64,000 bases of DNA, taken from Alentia gelatinosa (taxonomy: Eukaryota > Annelida > Polychaeta > Phyllodocida > Polynoidae). The position numbers and the translations under genes were made by a program. The stretch covers positions 3,464,623 through 3,528,622 of the forward strand of contig OX465592.1 of NCBI GenBank assembly GCA_950022655.1, given 5' to 3'. Positions 44,715 to 55,921 of this stretch are shown piece after piece. The notes beneath the pieces are model-generated. The model was not told the DNA's origin, ran no database searches, and saw nothing but the letters and a program-made list of their open reading frames with translations. Every line of letters starts with the position of its first letter. Position 1 is the stretch's first letter.

Positions 44715-45222
44715 TATGCTAGGTTTACACTGGGCCATGGCAGCCAAGGCAGCCATGTTTCGGTGCTCCGTGGAACCCGTGGACACAGACATGAGGGACG
44801 TGACGCGACTCTGGGGAACAGGATGGAAAAATGTGACAGACCGTGATACACCCTGGTTGCTGTGGCCGCCGGGGAAGGATTTTGAATTAGCAAAAGATTT
44901 GCCCCAGCGACCATGGTGGGCCACAGAGTTCATGACAGTCGTACTGAGATCTGATGATTACAAAACAACATGACTGAATGTGTGGGAATGTAGGTGGCCG
45001 TATATGGAACCTTGGACAAAATGTGAGGGATGTGACCCACCGCAGCCGGCCGTACAGGGAACCATGGACGAAACAGACCCCTTTAACATCCCTAGACCGG
45101 AGCCTCTGAGGCTCTGTGTAAACATAGATTCATGGCTCTATGACCATCTGCAATAGAGCCCTACGTTTCGGCAAAACATGTTCACCAGGGCCTCCGTGGC
45201 ATAGTGTAAATCTAGTATTAGG
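44715..45222. mobile_element. TIR element (CTAGRTTTACACTRKGCCA ends), ~510 bp
   Basis: CTAGGTTTACACTGGGCCATGG at the left and the inverse of CCGTGGCATAGTGTAAATCT at the right. The 89-codon frame inside (from 44704) starts in the terminal repeat and resembles no family. Confidence 0.7.
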
Positions 45223-45350
45223 AAAGGCTTCTAATAAACATCTCTAACCAATGTTAACGGATTATGTGGAAGAGCAAAGTTATTCATCGAACATGATTTT
45301 TCTGAAATTAGAAGAAATAGATAAAAATATTAAACCAGAGAATATCACAA

Positions 45351-45593
45351 GCTCGGTGGCCAAGTGGTAGGGGTGTTCGCCTCGAACATGGGAGGTCGTG
45401 GGTTCAAACCCCGGTCGGGTCATACCAAAGACTTACACAAAAATGGTACCCACTGCCCATTCGGTTTAACACCCGCCATTAGAATGAGGAGTAGGGGCAA
45501 GGGCCAGAGTGGAAGAACGGCTCTATAGCCGAATTCGGTGATTGTGAACACACAATATTCCCTAATAAAAATTGCCAAAAAAAACCCAAAAAC
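45351..45593 (+). mobile_element. Complete tRNA-headed SINE
   Basis: The head holds A box TGGCCAAGTGG (45357) and B box GGTTCAAACC (45401) at tRNA spacing. A ~150-bp body follows (GGTACCCACTGCCC, GAAGAACGGCTCTATAGCC), then a 3' end AATATTCCCTAATAAAAATT with an A-rich tail. The head no longer folds as a full tRNA. The 34.7 kb fragment resembles its 3' end. Confidence 0.78.
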
Positions 45594-46170
45594 ATTTGAC
45601 TAGATTATCCAAGATAGGTAGAAGAGCATAGAATAAGGAGGTGATGATGAGACACTGATCAAATGATGGAGCAGAGATTGATCCTGGTATATTTGATGTT
45701 AAACTTGCTTCAAATATAGAACTTAGTTACAGTTTAAAAAATGAAGGTATGAAATCTGCAGTATCTTGATGATGATAACAATTAAGTTCAGATGTATCAT
45801 AGTTAGGTTGCAATCATTGTCAATGATAAGTTTGTACATAGAGAATTAATAAAGGTGAAATGGTCATGTTGTAAAACATTTCTAGGCTACTCTGTCGGGT
45901 TTTCTTGGTCACTTTTCAGTTGTTTTTTATAATGCAGTTTGCTATCAGGTTTTTGCATAGATAATGGTAGTTTCTTCCAACGTACTTTGTTTATGTTTGA
46001 AAGACATTTTTTTAGCATTTCTTGCTTGGATTGACTGTCATCGACCCTTACCTAGGGACAGACAATATGAACTGTTTATTATAACGTCAAATGCCTAACA
46101 ATGTTTAGGGGTAGGGTCAGTCTAGTGGTGGTTCTTTCACTCTTTGAAAGAGGGTGCGGGATGTCAGTCC
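45594..46170. other. Unique DNA, nothing recognised
   Basis: AT-rich, no frame or repeat match. 46100-46170 has a small hairpin around CTTTCACTCTTTGAAAGAG. Confidence 0.4.
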
Positions 46171-46174
46171 CTGC

Positions 46175-46475
46175 TGTGTAGTGATTCGGGTGAACCCATG
46201 CACACAAGTGTTACGGGATAGCCTGGATTACGTAACTCGGTTTGTATATAAGCCGGGTTCGCAGTAGGTCGGCAGGCATTCTCTCTGAGAAGAGTGAATC
46301 CTTGGATCCTCATTTGCGGATTTCTCTGAACCCTCTCGGTGGTAAGGTGAGTCTAGGAGTCCGGTCTCTAGATTAGCCTCCCCCGCTTTACTTGGCACAC
46401 CCGTACTGTACCTTGGTTGTGATCTAACCGGGATCACTTCGGGAAGCGGCCTAATAAACATTCTGTGACTGCACA
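46175..46475 (+). mobile_element. Solo-LTR candidate
   Basis: It starts TGTGTAG and ends TGCACA (TG...CA). It has a TATATAA box at 46245, a GC-rich leader, and AATAAA at 46453 about 20 bp before the end: the U3-R-U5 order of an LTR. No second LTR, primer-binding site or pol remnant was seen, and I could not find a clear target duplication, so this stays a candidate. Confidence 0.45.
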
Positions 46476-46479
46476 GGAA

Positions 46480-47490
46480 GATGTGTGATGCATGTTTGCA
46501 TGTTTAAATGTCAATACCTTTATCAATGAATGTACGTCATACATATGGTGACAGTCAATGAATGAACATGTTGATATCTAAATTGAACACTAACTCATAG
46601 GGTATTTATATGCCTGTCAGTATGCATGATATCTATATTTAACTTGCTTCTTATTGACTGATGCACATGACCATAGTCCCAATCAATTTCCCCTCTGCTC
46701 TCTCTGCACTGGTGAGATAAATCAGAAAAACAATGGCATGGACGGATAAACACAAACACAAAATGTGAACGCAGGGAAATAGAAATACAGTTTCTCTACA
46801 TTCAAATCAGAATTATTCAAGATAAACCACATTATATAATTCTTTTTAGATGGAATAAAACTGATAAGTATTCTTATTGTTATTTTGTATGTGCTGTAAA
46901 ATTTGATGATGGGTATGGAACATATTTAGGATTCATATTGTAAAAAAACTCTTCCGGTGGATAAAATCGGGCCCCCGATTTCCGCCGATTGCACCGATTT
47001 CATCCGAATAAGAATTTGAAGTGGGATTCACATGATGTGGTTCATGTACCTCACAGGATGTTTGTCTCCGACAAATCCAGCTGAATTCTGTACTCAAACA
47101 CAATCTCTTCGTTTATATCATCCATTTCCCTGAGACATGTTTTTTGCCCTGAAATTGTTAGCGACATTTACCCCTAAAAATAAACAGAATCTAAGGAGAT
47201 TTTTAACACAGTGAGGTACATGAATCCCACCGTGTGAATTTCACTGAACATATTACAGACAATTTACATTGTAACTTCATTCATACAAAATATATCTCAT
47301 CCATTATCAGGTTAATAAAATACACTTTGATAAGAGAAGTAAGAAGATAGATACGTGACAAGAGACATGCTGGAATAGGAGGAAGTGTTTCCTGAGATCA
47401 CAACATGAGACTCTTTTATCAGCGTCTTTGATTTTGACAAAACATATCGGCTTTTCACTGGATGACTCATTGTCTGATAATGTGTCTCTG
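46480..47490. other. Unique DNA, nothing recognised
   Basis: Only a short hairpin-like GATAAAATCGGGCCCCCGAT around 46970, related to motifs in the 8.4-8.7 kb module. No gene signal. Confidence 0.4.
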
Positions 47491-47712
47491 AGCTTTATCC
47501 TTCCCCTAATAAAAAAACACCATAGGCTTAACATTAGGTCCCTGTATTCGGGCGAGCGTGCAGTAAAGTGATATTTCTTGCACGAAGGTAATAAAAGAAT
47601 TGACCAATCAGCAGCCAGGATGTGAGCGACGTCACACCAGTGCGGTCTATGAAATGTTGACGACCTATGGTCTTACTTGGCAAATCAGCAGTTGCAAAAT
47701 CGTTGACCATTT

Positions 47713-47925
47713 CTAGGGGAAAGGTGTGAAGTACACCCGTCTCAGGTACATTAGGCTCTTTGTGTGAATCCCTGTTTAGATTAGGGGGAAGGTGTGAAGT
47801 ACACCCGTCTCAAGTACATTGGTCTCTACATGTGAATCGCATTTTAGACTAGGAGAAAGGTGTGAAGTACAACAGTCTCAGGTACATTAATCTCTACATG
47901 TGAATCCCACTCTACGACGCACCAC
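47713..47925. repeat. 68-bp tandem repeat, three units
   Basis: AAGGTGTGAAGTACACCCGT starts at 47721, 47789 and 47857. Confidence 0.9.
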
Positions 47926-48059
47926 CTGAGACAAAGTACTGTTCCTTTGTCGCCGACAAAGGCACAAATAAGGCTAAATGATTCTAGCAACTCATATATT
48001 TTTGGACGTTACCTCGATTGATTATATATCAAAAGATTCAATTTTCCACACCTAAAGGA

Positions 48060-49010
48060 TGTATCTGTAACATGATATGACTGTGTCCGTACGCGAACCA
48101 GTCTATTCTGACTGATCCGACAAAATGTAAATAAAAAACATAAAAAAGGAACATCCATGTCCTGAAATCATATGAAAAGCGCAGTGGGGAGAAAAGTTCA
48201 GATAAGTTACTAGATAAGATTGGATCTGGCTTCGCGTTTGATGGCGGGTAAGCAAATAACGCTATTTATCATTATCAAACTACGTTTTAAGGTAATATAT
48301 ATTATTATATACCTGTGCCAGTATGTTACACAAATACCAACCTCTGCTAGGGTATTGGTATTAAATATATACCGGCACAGTATGTGGTATAAAATGACGT
48401 ACCACCCTACTTTGAATACAAATTCTGATTGGCTGAAAAAAATTGCATTGACCTACTTATGAAATGCTGACAGTGACTTGCAGCACTCCGCTAATTTATG
48501 TGTGCAAAGGATCACAGGAGTTGAAGGGAAAAAAAGAGTAAAAAATGTGCTTAGAGCATATTCTGTGCTTGACTTTCACTAAGATGTCAACAGATATACC
48601 AGCACACTTTGAATCCAGCTTGGACAGCAGATTTCCTTCTGTAATTCATCAAATACTTATACTTGAAGGTATATAATAAAATAAAAATGTATTACCTTAC
48701 TGGTACATGCTCACATACCTTGTTTCTTTTGATAAAAATATTCCACGAGCTCGCAATATTTTTATCAAAAGAAACGCGGTATGTGAGTATGTACCAGTAA
48801 GGTATATACATTTTATCTTAGGAATAAAGGGAAACTATGTTCCGGTGGGAATAAGTCAAAGTTACGAGGTAAGGCTTGGGAAAATTACTGCCCAAGGCGT
48901 ATGATATGACTGTGTCCCTACGCAAACTATATATTCTGACTGATTGGACTCAAAATAGATTAAAAACACATATAAAAAGAGAAGCTCCATGTTGGGAAAT
49001 CGTTGTGCGG
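48060..49010. repeat. Direct duplicates flanking a foldback
   Basis: ATATGACTGTGTCCSTACGC through CTCCATGT occurs at about 48076 and 48904. Between them, 48680-48816 folds back (TTACTGGTACATGCTCACAT and ATGTGAGTATGTACCAGTAA, inner TTTTGATAAAAATATT). GGGAAACTATGTTCCGGTGG at 48827 is the inverse of 15100-15120. Confidence 0.7.
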
Positions 49011-49256
49011 GAATTGGACTTTAAATCCGCATTAGTTTCATTACGCTGCTTAGTTCATACATTCACCACCAGGTGCGGATGTTATCTGCCCCCACCTGGA
49101 CTGAGTGTGACACCTGGCGGCAGTACTTCGCGCCTGATTGCTTACTTTGGAGACCCGGATGACTTTGTTGTGCTGATAGTCGGAGGTCGTGAGGTACCTC
49201 TTGACTCCGCTAATATGGAGATGTTTAAAACGCACGTGAGAAGTCAGTCGATATGA
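49011..49256 (+). other. Open frame of unclear meaning
   Basis: The right two thirds of a 126-codon frame (from 48876) reads LIAYFGDPDDFVVLIVGGRE and ends HVRSQSI before TGA. Its first third lies in repeat DNA and no family is evident. CCACCAGGTGCGG at 49067 is CTCF-like. It may be non-coding unique DNA. Confidence 0.2.
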
Positions 49257-49295
49257 CCCGACGATTTATTACACTCCCCACGCTGTGTGAACTTT

Positions 49296-50006
49296 ATTAT
49301 TACCCACCTAATACAGAGTCTCTATACTACAGATATAGAGAGTGTGTATTACCCACCTAATACGGAGTCTCCATACTAAACCTATAGAGCCTACAGATCG
49401 CTATCATTACCTACCTAATACAGAGTCTCCATACTACAGATATAGAGAATGTGTATTACCCACCTAATACAGAGTCTCTATACTACACCTATGGAGCCTA
49501 CAGATCGCTATTATTACCAACCTAATACAGAGTCTCCATACTAAACCTATATGGAGTTTATTACCCACCTAATACAGAGTCTCTATACTAAGCCTATACT
49601 ATAGGGAGTGTGTATTATCCACCTAATAGAGAGTCTCCATACTAAACCTATGGAGCCTCAATATTGCTATCATTACCGACCTAATACAGAGTCTCTATAC
49701 TAAGCCTATGGAGCCTACAGATCGCTATTATTACCCACCTAATACGGATCTCCATACTAAACCTATGGAGCCTACAGATCGCTATCATTACCCACCTAAT
49801 ACAGAGTCTCTATACTGAGCCTATGGAGCCTACAGATCGCTATCATTACCCACCTAATACAGAGTCTCTATACTAAGCCTATGGAGCCTACAGATCGCTA
49901 TTATTACCCACCTAATACGGATCTCCATACTAAACCTATGGAGCCTACAGATTGCTATTATTACCCACCTAATACGGATCTCCATACTAAGCCTATGGAG
50001 TTTACA
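49296..50006. repeat. 58-bp minisatellite, ~12 units, same family as 412-903
   Basis: CACCTAATACAGAGTCTC and CTATGGAGCCTACAGATCGC units. Some units have a variant half (CTACAGATATAGAGAGTG) of different length. Confidence 0.9.
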
Positions 50007-50139
50007 GCTTGCAACTGAGTAGATTCCGGAAAGCCGTATTCTCCTAGGAAAATACAGCTTTTTCGGCCACTTGACAGGCATCATAGGAACCATTTTATAT
50101 AAACAATGAACGGCGCTTGCATCGAATTTCACTTCAAAT

Positions 50140-50230
50140 TTCACTGTGGCGCCACCTGGTGCTTTTTAATTATTGTCAATTATCAGTCAAAACTGCTTCT
50201 TTGGAATTGATTCAAAATCTAAGAAGAATT
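50140..50230. mobile_element. GGCGCCACCTGG MITE fragment
   Basis: CTGTGGCGCCACCTGGTGCT, then ATTATCAGTCAAAACTG. Related to 9140-9230. Confidence 0.5.
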
Positions 50231-50300
50231 ACTGTTGAGTACGAGTTCCTAATGTTGAGGACGTTTATACCAGGCTATGACAATGGACGTCACACAGGAT

Positions 50301-50700
50301 TTATTATCCATCGTATACAAAGCCCCCATTGAAAATGCATAGAGACTCAGTAAACCATGACCAATTGTATACAACCTGTCAGATACCATAACTGTGGTAT
50401 ACGGATTCAAACCTGTGTTATACGGCCTCAAAACCATGGTATACGGGAGAAATAGTCCCTTTGCTATGGAGCAGAGAAATAGTCCCTATTGTTATACCAT
50501 TTATTATGGCAATAACTGAGTTCAATTTATTCGAAAATATGGATAATAAATACAACAAACGATGATTCTGTGGACAGGCGGCTCTGTAAACCACTCGAGA
50601 TTGACGTCGTAATACACTCGCTAGCGCTCGTGTATTACTACGCGTCAACCACTCGTGGTTGACGGCCGCCTGTCCACAAAACCATCGATTATTGTCTATA
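50301..50700. mobile_element. Composite: hairpin unit plus foldback C
   Basis: A full-length relative of 34097-34495 (CATCGTATACAAAGCCCC, CTGTCAGATACCATAACTGT, GGAGAAATAGTCCC, then foldback C around TACACTCGCTAGCGCTCGTG). Confidence 0.88.
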
Positions 50701-50730
50701 TAAACCATGGAGAACGGACTGAGATGAATA

Positions 50731-51090
50731 CACAATAATCACAGGTTTTGTGTATGAGTGGCAGTAATCTCCGAGTAATTGATGCATAGTAATATCCGAG
50801 CAAACGCAAGGATATCACGTCCTCAACTCCGAGGAGATTGCAGCAAAACCAGTCACTATTGTATCTATTATCCACCTACACTATTAATAGCTAGTATATT
50901 GCAATAAAAGGTTTATTGCAAGATATGAAGACCTACTTCCAGATCACGCCATCATGCTACAGCACTGTCAAGCATGGTGGTAATTCGGTGTATACTTACA
51001 CCAGTATAAAGTTTGTTTTTTCTCGTGATTTTAGCATACAAAACCGTTTATGACAGTGAGTTCTAATGGTAAATGAGACTGATTCTAAAT
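50731..51090. mobile_element. Foldback B plus composite module (inverse of 41.84-42.24 kb)
   Basis: CACAATAATCACAGGTTTTG and its inverse end at 50863. ATCTATTATCCACCTACACT follows, then a module with CACGCCATCATGCTACAGCA and TTTTAGCATACAAAACC. Confidence 0.72.
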
Positions 51091-51359
51091 AATTGAACAA
51101 ATATTAGATGAATTTATTTTGAAGTATATGATGATTTGACCTAAATTTGAATACATTTCCGGAATCTCCTGTCGAAGATCCTTACATGTCAGAATCTCAT
51201 GTAGCGAATTCCAGGCGCCCTCTACATTTCCTATGGAGACTCCTTATTAGGTGGATAATAAAATCTGCTCCTGTGTGCCTTGCTGTGATATCCAGTGACT
51301 TATCACTTATCACCTTATCTTGGTCTTCACGATCATACCCCCCTCCCTCACTGCCCACC

Positions 51360-51600
51360 TGGCAATCTATCGCCGATTATCGCTAATTAATGACCCCGAG
51401 GGCCACCTGCCGACGATATTGGTGCGTATTAATCATCGGGAATAGTTCGGTAACCATCCCTTGTAGGTATGTGGACGCTCGCCGACGGGTCAGGACGATA
51501 ATTCACGTCAAATGGTCGTAAATTATCCTGATTAAAGGAGAGACACTTTAATGTCGGACCTCAAAGACGGTCCCGGGCTCATGTTTGGTGTTTAGAAAAT
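51360..51600. promoter_or_regulatory. Unique regulatory-like DNA
   Basis: CGCCGATTATCGCTAATTAA, GTATTAATCATCGGG, GGACGATAATTCACG, CGTAAATTATCCTGATTAAA and AACTTTAATG-like cores are dense in a non-repeat stretch with CpGs. Confidence 0.4.
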
Positions 51601-51673
51601 AATGAAAGAAACGCTCCTCTCTACTGTCCAGAAATGAAAAGAAGGGTCAGAGGGAAACTTTGTTCCGGTGAAG

Positions 51674-51984
51674 GCCCGTTTCCATTGGCCGATCTTCTGT
51701 CACTGATCTACAGACAGGAACCACCGACTGACTTTTGGCACTGTTGACCAAAAATCATCAGTCAATGGAAACGACCCAGCTCGTGAAATGAACCACGACT
51801 TTTTCTACTTAGATTATGCAATGTGGCACCACCTACCACAGTATGAAAGCTTGTCACTGAGTGAAAACTGCTACCCTCACCGATTCTTTTTACACCGGCG
51901 CACAGTCGGTGGCACCACCGACAGACTCTCTGGGTAACTAAAAAAATCTCCGCCCATTTTGTCGCCCAATGGAAACGGGCCTAT
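51674..51984. mobile_element. Complete GGCCCGTTTCCATTGGC MITE, ~310 bp
   Basis: AGGCCCGTTTCCATTGGCCG and its inverse GCCCAATGGAAACGGGCCT are the ends. This is the best reference copy for the family. Confidence 0.88.
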
Positions 51985-52162
51985 AGGTTATCATCATAGT
52001 TTCTGATTCACTATCGCTCTTTGTTTTTAAAAACCCTCCACTGGCCAGCGTATGAAATTCCGGTTTGGTGTGGGCAGAAGTTATCATATACCTATGGGCA
52101 AACGTCTGTGAAATACTACTCGCTGATAGGGGTGCAGTATAAATGATGTTCGGGCTCACTGA

Positions 52163-52465
52163 GACGCATTGAATGAGCTATGAATTGATGATCATATAAG
52201 TGAATAGAATGGCTTTCCTGTGTAGTTTAGGCATATATAATCCTGATAATAATGATAATAATAACAATGATAAAATGTGATGACTGAGCCATAGGTATTC
52301 GGTTTTTTTGCCTTTTGTGATATAAATACGTCCCTCCACCTATGGCGACCGGGCATATTTTATGTAATACAAGACCTTGAACGGCGATCCCTACAGACTC
52401 AGTAACCACATTTTTTCTTAATATCCTCCGTCATTTTCGTGTTCCCTTTGTTGACAGATTAGGTC
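52163..52465. repeat. Left copy of a ~300-bp direct duplication
   Basis: GACGCATTGAATGAGCTATG through ATATCCTCCGTCATTTTCGT matches 53952-54262 in the same orientation, 1.79 kb away. Confidence 0.9.
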
Positions 52466-53915
52466 ATGCTGCCATAGCCAGGGGAATACCTGGAGGCATC
52501 ATGCTGCCATAGCCAGGGGAATACCTGGAGGCATCATGCTGCCATAGCCAGGGGAATACCTGGAGGCATCATGCTGCCATAGCCAGGGAAAGGCCTGGAG
52601 GCATCATGCTGCCATAGCCAGGGGAATACCTGGAGGCATCATGCTGCCATAGCCAGGGGAAAACCTGGAGGCATCATGCTGCCATAGCCAGGGGAATACC
52701 TGGAGGCATCATGCTGCCATAGCCAGGGTAATACCTGGAGGCATCATGCTGCCATAGCCAGGGGAATACCTGGAGGCATCATGCTGCCATAGCCAGGGTA
52801 ATACCTGGAGGCATCATGCTGCCATAGCCAGGGGAATACCTGGAGGCATCATGCTGCCATAGCCAGGGGAATACCTGGAGGCATCATGCTGCCATAGCCA
52901 GGGTAATACCTGGAGGCATCATGCTGCCATAGCCAGGGTAATACCTGGAGGCATCATGCTGCCATAGCCAGGGGAATACCTGGAGGCATCATGCTGCCAT
53001 AGCCAGGGGAATACCTGGAGGCATCATGCTGCCATAGCCAGGGGAATACCTGGAGGCATCATGCTGCCATAGCCAGGGTAATACCTGGAGGCATCATGCT
53101 GCCATAGCCAGGGGAATACCTGGAGGCATCATGCTGCCATAGCCAGGGGAATACCTGGAGGCATCATGCTGCCATAGCCAGGGGAATACCTGGAGGCATC
53201 ATGCTGCCATAGCCAGGGGAATACCTGGAGGCATCATGCTGCCATAGCCAGGGTAATACCTGGAGGCATCATGCTGCCATAGCCAGGGTAATACCTGGAG
53301 GCATCATGCTGCCATAGCCAGGGTAATACCTGGAGGCATCATGCTGCCATAGCCAGGGTAATACCTGGAGGCATCATGCTGCCATAGCCAGGGGAATACC
53401 TGGAGGCATCATGCTGCTGTAGCCAGGGTAATACCTGGAGGCATCATGCTGCCATAGCCAGGGGAATGCCTGGAGGCATCATGCTGCTGTAGCCAGGGAA
53501 ATGCCTGGAGGTATCATGCTGCCATAGCAAGGGGAATGCCTGGAGACATCATGCTGCTGTAGTCAGGGGAATGTCTGGAGGCATCATGCTGCCGTAGCCA
53601 GGGGAATGCCTGGAGGTATCATGCTGCTGTAGTCAGGGGAATGCCTGGAGGCATCATGCTGCCGTAGCCAGGGGAATGCCTGGAGGTATCATGCTGCCGT
53701 AGTCAGGGGAATGCTTGGAGGCATCATGCTGCTGTAGCCAGGGGAATACCTGGAGGCATCAAGCTGCCATAGCAAGGGGAATGCCTGAAGGCATCATGCT
53801 GCCGTAGCCAGGGGAATACCTGGAGGCATCATGCTGCTGTAGCCAGGGGAATGCCTGGAGGCATCATGCTGCAGTAGCCAGGGGAATGCCTGGAGGCATC
53901 ATGCTGCAGTTAAGG
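52466..53915. repeat. 35-bp minisatellite, ~41 units
   Basis: Unit ATGCTGCCATAGCCAGGGGA then ATACCTGGAGGCATC. About 27 near-identical units come first (to ~53410), then about 14 variable ones (CTGTAGCCAGG, ATGCCTGG). It ends GCAGTTAAGGGTTAA. No spacers, so not a CRISPR. Confidence 0.97.
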
Positions 53916-53951
53916 GTTAATATCCTGTTGCCGTTTTGGACGGATTAACGT

Positions 53952-54262
53952 TGACGTATTGAATGAGCTATAAATTGATGACCTAATAATTGCATAGAAT
54001 GGCATTTCTGTGCTATTTAGGCATATGATCATAATAATAGCAATACTGATAATGACAATAATAAAACGTGGTGATTGAGGTATTCGGTTTTTTTTTTGCC
54101 TTTTGTAACATAAATACGTCCCTCAACCTACGGCGACGGGGCATATTTTATGTAAAACAATAGACCTCGAACGGCCATCCCTACAGGCTCAGTAACCACG
54201 TTTACTCTTAATATCCTCCGTCATTTTCGTTTTCCCGTTGTGGAGAGATTAACGTTGATATC
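53952..54262. repeat. Right copy of the ~300-bp direct duplication
   Basis: GACGTATTGAATGAGCTATA through ATATCCTCCGTCATTTTCGT. ATTAACGTTGA recurs at 53945 and 54249. Confidence 0.9.
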
Positions 54263-54427
54263 CTCTGTAATCACCAGTATCGACGTAGTGTGGAGATTAA
54301 CGCGGGTCAGGTTAGAGTGAGCGATAATCGGGGTTTAATGGGCGGACTTGACGTGGTCGCGTTGTCAGCGTGCACCGACGACTCAGGTGTTTTATAATCC
54401 TGTCAGGGTCTCCGCCTCACGACCTTT

Positions 54428-54760
54428 TATCTCACCTCTGGTATTATTGTCCCGTAGGCTTAACATTAAGAACTCGTTCTACATGCCCCTAAGAGTATTG
54501 CAGTCTGGTCTCCATTTCCTGTGTCCGTTCTCCATGGGTCTATATCCTGTGTGTCGTTCATTTTTTCAGTGTGTACAGGGGTGAGATAAATACAGAAAGT
54601 GACTCATTTTGGTCAAAGAAGTCATTCTCCAACTCATTTGAATGCTAGGTGATATTCAGTCGGCTGTCGCCTTGTTCATATCACTCCGCATCAAACTCGT
54701 AGAGAAGATGACTTTGACTAAAACTTGTTGGTTTCTTCTTTAGTTCTCCACCTACTTTGT
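54428..54760. mobile_element. Two joined foldback fragments
   Basis: TTTATCTCACCTCTGG with GTAGGCTTAAC belongs to the 60.4/63.2 kb family. 54600-54760 is the inverse relative of 9270-9390. Confidence 0.6.
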
Positions 54761-54807
54761 TATTATCTGAGTAGCGTGAATCACAAGAGGAGATTGTGTT
54801 TACTCTT

Positions 54808-55249
54808 AAAGGCATATCGGAGAATTTGGCTTGAAAATTGAATATGATGAGCTCAAAGCATTGTAGAACCCATATCTAACATAAAAATCGGGGTAACCAT
54901 GCCAGTTTTTTATTTTGAGATTAATATTATGATTATATTACAATAGAATATATAGAAATTCTAAAAGTTGATATTCACATAGTAAAACCCATGTTATTTC
55001 CCCAGACTTTCACAGAATATAGGACGGGCATAGCACTACACATATGAAATTTAATATACATAGGTCACCGTCCTTATTTTGAAAGGATTGAAGAAACCAT
55101 ATTTTTCAGTGCATTTCCATTGTATATTAAACAAATGTAAATTGCTCTATTTTACCTTTAATTTGGATAAACTGGACAAAACGTTAAATTTACACATTTG
55201 CTATTGAAATGAAGAACCAAGAACCAAAAATGTCCGATATGCCTTTAGG
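54808..55249. mobile_element. TIR MITE (TTAAAGGCATATCGGA ends), ~440 bp
   Basis: TAAAGGCATATCGGAGAATT at the left and TGTCCGATATGCCTTTA at the right, AT-rich interior. A left-end scrap is at 27065. Confidence 0.8.
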
Positions 55250-55640
55250 GGCTTGTTCCACCAGCACAATAGATTTGCTGTAATATATCTTAGCATGTCT
55301 TATTATATCTTACAGTGTTGCGATATGTCTTACCTCCTTTGCCGGAATATGCGGTGATGTGTGCATTTTTTCACGATAATGTGTGTATATTTTGGTGCTC
55401 CACCACCGTGACACCTCATGATCTGTTTCCCTACATACCGCAGCATACCGCGATCTATCACCACAAGAGTTGTGAAGATGCTTAATCACACCAATGCTTC
55501 ACGGCAAAAATGCATGCAGTTACTCTAAATCTGGCAAGACTTAGTCAACCAAATTGTGACAAATCTCGCTATATCTTGCTGCTGGTTGAAGAGGCCCTTT
55601 GCCCTTTGTATCCCTGTGTCATTACGAGTTGAGGGTAGGA
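55250..55640. other. Unique DNA, nothing recognised
   Basis: It contains small TATATCTTAGCATGTCTTA-like repeats near 55280 but no gene signal. Confidence 0.4.
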
Positions 55641-55921
55641 CACAGTGGGATACTCTGCCAAGGTCAGGGCCATTCTGTGTGCTACAAACATTATCCCCTA
55701 AGTCAATTATCCTGTTAACCTGAAAGATTTGCCCCCAACCCCTGTTCGTGCATGCATACTTTATGGATGGCCCCATAACAAAAGTGATACAAAAAGTAAA
55801 CTCTGAGATGCAAATTGTTTGTAACATATTTATTGACGTCGATCTCATTTTTCACTATCATTTATTTACACAGTCATGGCAGGTCTCTATCATATCGGAA
55901 CAAGACAAATCCATATCTCTC

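Noticed and set aside
44704..44973. 89-codon + frame
   Set aside because: It starts in the terminal repeat of a TIR element and resembles nothing known.
45351..45425. Functional tRNA gene
   Set aside because: A and B boxes are present but acceptor and anticodon stems do not pair properly, and a SINE body follows.
52466..53915. CRISPR-like array
   Set aside because: 35-bp units are directly adjacent with no unique spacers, in an animal genome; it is a minisatellite.
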